A stretch of 6,727 bases of DNA. Source: CAYUNA01 sp047629355 (GTDB lineage Bacteria; Bacteroidota; Bacteroidia; Chitinophagales; Saprospiraceae). Of the stretch, positions 1 through 4,900 are shown piece by piece (within the stretch, counting starts at the first letter, position 1; each line of letters opens with the position of its first letter). The DNA lies in the NCBI GenBank assembly GCA_047629355.1, contig JBLHWU010000299.1, positions 1 through 6,727 of the forward strand. Direction: 5' to 3'. The translations under genes and the position numbers were made by a program. The notes below the pieces were generated by a model that worked only from the letters and a program-made list of their open reading frames with translations, did no database searches and was not told the DNA's origin.

Positions 1-137
1 GTGGTACATTGATATCGCGTTTTAATTTTGCACCAAGGTAGATTAAAGTTGATGATTTTTGTCCATTTTAAGAAGCGATTAACGAGTGAATAACAAGTTT
101 TGCTTTATTGTTTTTGTTAGTAAAAAGGGAGGTAAAA
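1..137. other. AT-rich intergenic region without a credible gene
   Basis: No supported reading frame, tRNA or other RNA gene is seen on either strand. Positions 80-87 (taacgagt) match an octamer of the heptamer block at 4541-4548, which is too short to be meaningful alone. The region runs off the left edge, so it may belong to the upstream or downstream spacer of an unseen gene. Confidence 0.5.
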
Positions 138-202
138 TGAAAGGGAGATTAAAAGATAAAAATGATTCGTAAAACCACTTTTATCCTTCAATCTCCCTTT
201 CA
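138..202 (-). terminator. Long 30-bp hairpin downstream of pfaD, probable transcript end
   Basis: Positions 138-167 pair with 173-202. In minus-strand RNA this is a continuous 30-bp stem of 26 Watson-Crick and 4 G-U pairs (151/189, 154/186, 162/178, 165/175) around a 5-base loop. It starts 64 bases after the pfaD stop codon and is followed in that direction by a U-rich stretch (UUUUACCUCCCUUUUU). On the plus strand the four wobble positions would be A-C mismatches and no T-rich tail follows, so the structure is best assigned to the pfaD transcript. The stem is longer than an ordinary intrinsic terminator, so a 3'-protecting structure or a palindromic mobile remnant is also possible. Confidence 0.6.
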
Positions 203-266
203 AATCAAACATCTGAATTGTTAAATTCGAAGCCTATTCACGCTGTAAAAAATATTCTATTCGACA

Positions 267-1889
267 TCAACAAACCGCCTCCAAAATCTTCCCCTTCGGC
301 ACTACCCTTTCCAACTCCACTGGAAACCCAACGCCCTGCATTTTCAAACTCTGAATCCGATACAAATAAGCCGCTCCTTGCATAATCTGCTCCGCGATAT
401 CTGCAGTTTCTCGGTTCTCATAATTTTCCAAATAAGTCCCCCTCACCCAATCATTGAATGCACCCATTGACGGGCCACACCAAATTTGATAATCTAACGT
501 TCGGTCTGGCGTCCCCGCATTTGCCCAATTGGACGACAAGCCTAAATACCATCGGAAAATCAAAGCCATTTTACGTTTAGGATTGCCTTTCGCTCGCTCA
601 ATTTGCTCCGGGTCCCGCTGTTGAAAAAACTCAATACAGCCTTGCCAAATCTCTTCCAATGGCTTGCGAAAAACCTGCTTTTCCAACTTCGCTCGCTCTT
701 CCGCAGGAATCTCATCAATCGAGTTATACTGCTTATAATATTCGTATAATTTCTTCGCTCGCGAGCCAAAAAGCGTCCCTCGTTTCAGCACTTGCAACTC
801 CACACCCATTTCAAACATATCCGATGCAGGTGCGCCCATCACATCCGTAGAAGCGACAGTTTGCAGCAATTTTCGAACGTGTTCAGAAGTTCCAGCCTCC
901 ACACAAGCTTGATTCACAGAACCCGTAACAATATACGCCGCGCCCATCATATACGCCGCCAATGCAGACGCAGGCGTAGAAATTCCACCTGCCGCACCGA
1001 TGCGAATTCGTTGTTTAAACTGATGCTTTTCCTGCATTTCATCCCGCAACTGAATGATAATCGGCAACAAGGCCACCAAAGGTCGATTGTCCGTATGTCC
1101 GCCCGAATCTGCTTCGACTGTAATGTCATCCGCCATCGGGATTTGCTTTGCCAACTCCGCTTGCAAAGGCGTAATTTTTCCTTTCTGCAACAACGATTTC
1201 AAAAATGACTCTGATGCAGGTTGCATAAAATGCGCTGCAATTTCCTTACGAGAAATCTTCGCAATCACCTTATTGCCAATATGAATCGAGCCATCTTCAT
1301 TCTGACTCAAACCCGCCACTCGATAATAGACAATATGCTCCGTCAAACTTAAAAACGCCGATGCTTCAACAACGTGTACGCCGCGTTCCAAAAACAACTT
1401 CACCGCACCCGATTCCAACGCTTCTTCAATTGGCGAGTGAATTAAATTAACGGCATAACTCTGTGTCGGCAATTCTCGCTGAATCTGTTCCAAAGCTTCC
1501 AAAATCCGCGACGGCACTAAACCTGCTGCCCCAAAAGACCCTAAAAATCCCGCTTGCCCAATCGCAACAATCAAATCTGCCGAAGCGATTCCATTGGCCA
1601 TTGCGCCTGTTTTGTAGGTATATTTTAGGTTGTAATCTTCTTTGAAGGTTGGGTCGCCTAACTGACTCGCAGTCATTGGATTAGCAATTGCCAATACTTG
1701 CAAGCCTCGACCTTGTGAGACCAATTCGCCTGTATTACTCACGCCGATTCGTCCACGGAAGTCTTCCATAACATAGCAAGGACGATCCGTTTGTTGCAAC
1801 TTTTGGTGCATGCCTTCGGTGTCGAAAACGATGTCGTTGGGAGAGCCTTTCCAGAATAGATTTGGAGGAGTGGATTGATTTATAGTCAT
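267..1889 (-). CDS. pfaD: PfaD-family FMN-dependent enoyl reductase of a PUFA/secondary-lipid synthase
   Basis: The 540-residue product, a typical length for PfaD, has the look of the nitronate monooxygenase/enoyl reductase TIM-barrel family. In PUFA synthases PfaD is the separate cytosolic enoyl reductase that uses FMN and NAD(P)H to reduce the trans-2-enoyl-ACP intermediate. Visible landmarks: KTGAMANGIASADLIVAIGQ at about residues 93-112, with glycine-rich GFLGSFGAAGL just after; EADSGGHTDNRPLVALLP at 259-276, the conserved segment with His265; and RIGAAGGISTPASALAAYMM at 296-315 followed by AYIVTGSVNQ, the glycine-rich phosphate-binding part of the FMN site. The PfaD-specific C-terminal extension includes FRWYLGLSSNWANAG (445-459) and WCGPSMGAFNDWVRGTYLEN (470-489). 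The ATG at 1889 sits 33 bases after the upstream stop and gives a normal N terminus (NLFWKG near residue 10). The stop is TGA. There is no signal peptide or membrane segment. It is co-directional and probably co-transcribed with the synthase. Family assignment is secure; the exact lipid product is not. Confidence 0.95.
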   Translation of the reverse strand: MTINQSTPPNLFWKGSPNDIVFDTEGMHQKLQQTDRPCYVMEDFRGRIGVSNTGELVSQGRGLQVLAIANPMTASQLGDPTFKEDYNLKYTYKTGAMANGIASADLIVAIGQAGFLGSFGAAGLVPSRILEALEQIQRELPTQSYAVNLIHSPIEEALESGAVKLFLERGVHVVEASAFLSLTEHIVYYRVAGLSQNEDGSIHIGNKVIAKISRKEIAAHFMQPASESFLKSLLQKGKITPLQAELAKQIPMADDITVEADSGGHTDNRPLVALLPIIIQLRDEMQEKHQFKQRIRIGAAGGISTPASALAAYMMGAAYIVTGSVNQACVEAGTSEHVRKLLQTVASTDVMGAPASDMFEMGVELQVLKRGTLFGSRAKKLYEYYKQYNSIDEIPAEERAKLEKQVFRKPLEEIWQGCIEFFQQRDPEQIERAKGNPKRKMALIFRWYLGLSSNWANAGTPDRTLDYQIWCGPSMGAFNDWVRGTYLENYENRETADIAEQIMQGAAYLYRIQSLKMQGVGFPVELERVVPKGKILEAVC

Positions 1890-1922
1890 TGTTGATTTTT
1901 TTTAAATTTAGTTATTAAATTC
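1886..1922 (-). promoter_or_regulatory. AT-rich, Shine-Dalgarno-less leader of pfaD
   Basis: The 33 bases between the synthase stop codon and the pfaD ATG read, in the sense direction, as an A/T-rich leader containing AAATTTAAAAAAAATCAACA directly before the ATG. There is no GGAGG-like sequence. This is typical of Bacteroidota translation initiation, where A-rich leaders replace strong Shine-Dalgarno pairing. The short gap supports co-transcription with the synthase; no promoter or terminator fits here. Confidence 0.55.
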
Positions 1923-4900
1923 CTACCCTTCCTCAATCCCCAAAGCAATCCCCCTCACCTCATAAATCCGCATCCCCTCATTCCACAAATAAGCATCCCC
2001 AATAATCGCCAACTGTTCTCCACGTTTTTCAACCGACGAAATATGAACTTCCAAATGCATATTTTCTACACCCAACAAAATCTGTCCTCGATACTTCCAA
2101 ACCGTCTGATGATTTGCTAATTGCACGAATTTTGGGGATTTGAAATCTTTGCCCAAATCCTGCTGCAACGCATAAACTTGCATCGCTTGCAAAATGGATT
2201 CTAAGCCCAAAGAGCCTGGCATTACGGGGTCTTGGTAGAAATGACAAGTGAAAAACCAGTCGTAAGTTTTGACAAATTTAGTGGCATGAATATAACCTTT
2301 TCCATGTTTTCCGCCGTCTTTAGCAAGAATCAAATTGTCCAGTAAATTCAACTGATTTTCTGCCAATCGGTAATGTGGTTTCGTTGCAGGCGCTTTGAAT
2401 AACTTCATTTTTCCATACAGCGAATCCAATTTGATTTGCATGTAATCTTTCGAAGTCAATTGCTCCGTTTCGTGCCAAGCCGCTACCTCTGCGCCCTTGT
2501 CCAAACCAGCCTGAGATGCCAATGCATCGCCAGGGAAGAAACCAAAAGAGGATTTCCCTTTATAAAAAACGTGTCCATCTACTGACAACTCAAAAGTGTA
2601 ATTTTGTAAAATCGTACCGCCCAAAGCAATCGAGGAAACCAGCACTGATTTATTGGAAATGGTCTTTCCTCTAAAATCCGTTCCTATTGGTAGATCTAAT
2701 AATTCACCGTTGCCATCCAAGTTACGGAAATACAAGTTTTTATCTGAAAATTGCAAGGTGCTACCCAAGTAGGCACCCAATAAACCGCAGGGCTGCAACG
2801 CAATTTCCATCAATACGGAATACGGCATCGTCGCCGCTGAATTTTGCTCATAATACCAAGCATTCACCGGTACATCATACTCCGCAAAAATCGTAGAAGG
2901 CTTGGATAAATCACCGCGCGTTCCATCCACTTTCAAAACCCGAGAAATCAATTGCAAATCCGTATTTGGCTGTCGCGAAACCGTTCGACCATCGTAGCAA
3001 GCGAAGTCTGGACCAAAGCATTTTGACAAATCATCCAAGGCAAAAGTCGTAATGTCTTTTTCATTCATCACCGCACCTTCCGACCGTGCCGAAACTTCGA
3101 CACCAGCTGTTGTTTCCAAATATTTTGGATTGTCTTTTTCGCGCAATTGCAAGCCCAAATTCTCAAAATGAACCGTCACTACTCCATCTGAAATAATCTC
3201 TAAATCTCCAATTACATAAGGATTTGGAATCAAGCCGATTTCTTTAATTTCCAATTTATAAATCAATTTTGTATCCTTCGGCGTCACTTGTTTTCGGCAA
3301 CGAACCTTCTGCGGCAAGTCAAACATTGGCTGATACCGCGCATCTTTTGTCAATCGCTGCAAACCTAACATCAGCATGAAAAAGCGCAATAAATTTCCAC
3401 CACCTTCTGCCTGTAACGAACCTGCCAACACATTGTCATCTCGGAAATGACAAGGGAAATACCAATCATCTGGAAGCAAATCTTTCTCCGCAACGATGTA
3501 GCCCAAACCATAAGAACCACCTGTCAAATCAACCGAAGTAATGCGGTCAATCATCAAAATTTTCTCTGGCGGCAAACGCAAAGATGGATTGCGACCATTG
3601 GCAAAATAAGCTTCATTTTCAAAACATTTCTCTGCTTCCCCATTGATTAAATGCTGCAAATCTAGCTTAGAAAAAGTCGTTTTCTGTGTATTCAATAATG
3701 GAGTGAAATACCGTTTTTTAGCTTCTTTTTTCTCTTTTAACTCTGCCTGTGAATAAACTACACCGTTTCCATCTTGCAATTGTTCATCGCGGAAAAAACC
3801 TGCACAACCACCGTCCATTTTCAATACCAAACGGTCTTCGACATAGCAACGATAGCTAAAAAAGAACAATAAATTTTCGCCATTCTTAACAAAAGAATCT
3901 ATCGAAATATCGTAGCGCAAAGTCTGTCCTTCAAATGGCAAATCATCCACAAAAGTCAGCGTACAATCCAATAAACGATAAACCAAATCGCCCTTATTTT
4001 GCAAATCAATGCCCATATAAGAGATTAACAATAAATCACATTGCCCAGACTCCACCGACACTGCCCACGGAATTTGTCCATCGGTCGTAAACCACGCATT
4101 ATAAGGAATATCATACTCCGTTTGCATCGTCGAAGGCTTATATTCACCCAATTTCCCTTGCAAACCCGTCACTCGACTCACCAATAAATACGGATACATC
4201 GGCAACATCACTCGACGAGGATATTGGTCAATAATCGCATATTCTGGACCAAAAACCTTGGCAATTTTTCCTGTTGCAAATTCCTCTAAATCTGCTTGCG
4301 AAAAGATAATCTCTTTCCCTTCCAACTGTTCTCCTGATTCAAAATCTTGCAACTTTAAACCATTTTCACCAATTTTTGCCACAGCGGTAGTTGCCCTATT
4401 TTTTTGTTCTATAATTGTCGTTTCCATATTATTTCGTGTTGCGAGTTGTAGGTTACGGATTGCGGGTTTTGCGACCGCTTCAGCAATACTCGATTTATTG
4501 TAAAAATTGGCTCCGTGCTCTACTAATAACGAATTATGAGTAACGAGTAACGAATCACTACTTTCCAAAACCAATTCTTTTTTATATTTTAAATTGGCAA
4601 ATTGCGCTCGACTTTCTTCATTTAGAATCGTGTCAAAAATGCGTTTTCCACCAGGTATAATTTTCTTTAAAAACTTTCTTTTTTGCTCTTGTTTTTCATT
4701 CGTTTGATAAAAAACAGATAAATCTAAATCAACGCCATGACTGAGCAATTGCGCCAATAATTCAACCAATGCTTGTGCATCCGTTTTACCTTTTTGGTTA
4801 AAAGCAACCGCATGATATTCTTGATTTTGTAAAATATTTTTCACCCAACCCGTACAAGTTGCGTTCGCTCCAACTTCAATAAAAATTCTTGCGCCAGCGT

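Noticed and set aside
23..30. TAATTTTG, matching the Bacteroidota -7 promoter consensus TAnnTTTG on the plus strand
   Set aside because: No convincing TTG-type -33 element is visible at the right spacing within the window, and no plus-strand gene follows; chance is likely in AT-rich DNA.
80..87. Octamer taacgagt shared between the intergenic region and heptamer block 2
   Set aside because: One 8-base match without a surrounding 7-bp period is not evidence that the intergenic region holds the same repeat.
127..172. Plus-strand mini-ORF of 11 codons (ATG at 137) preceded by GGGAGG
   Set aside because: It overlaps the hairpin arm, is very short, and the Shine-Dalgarno-like sequence is a by-product of the purine-rich tract. 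No support for translation.
792..1208. Plus-strand open frame of 138 codons opposite pfaD
   Set aside because: It is rich in Arg, His and Ser with no domain motif and lies wholly antisense to the strongly conserved FMN-binding core of pfaD, so it is a shadow frame.
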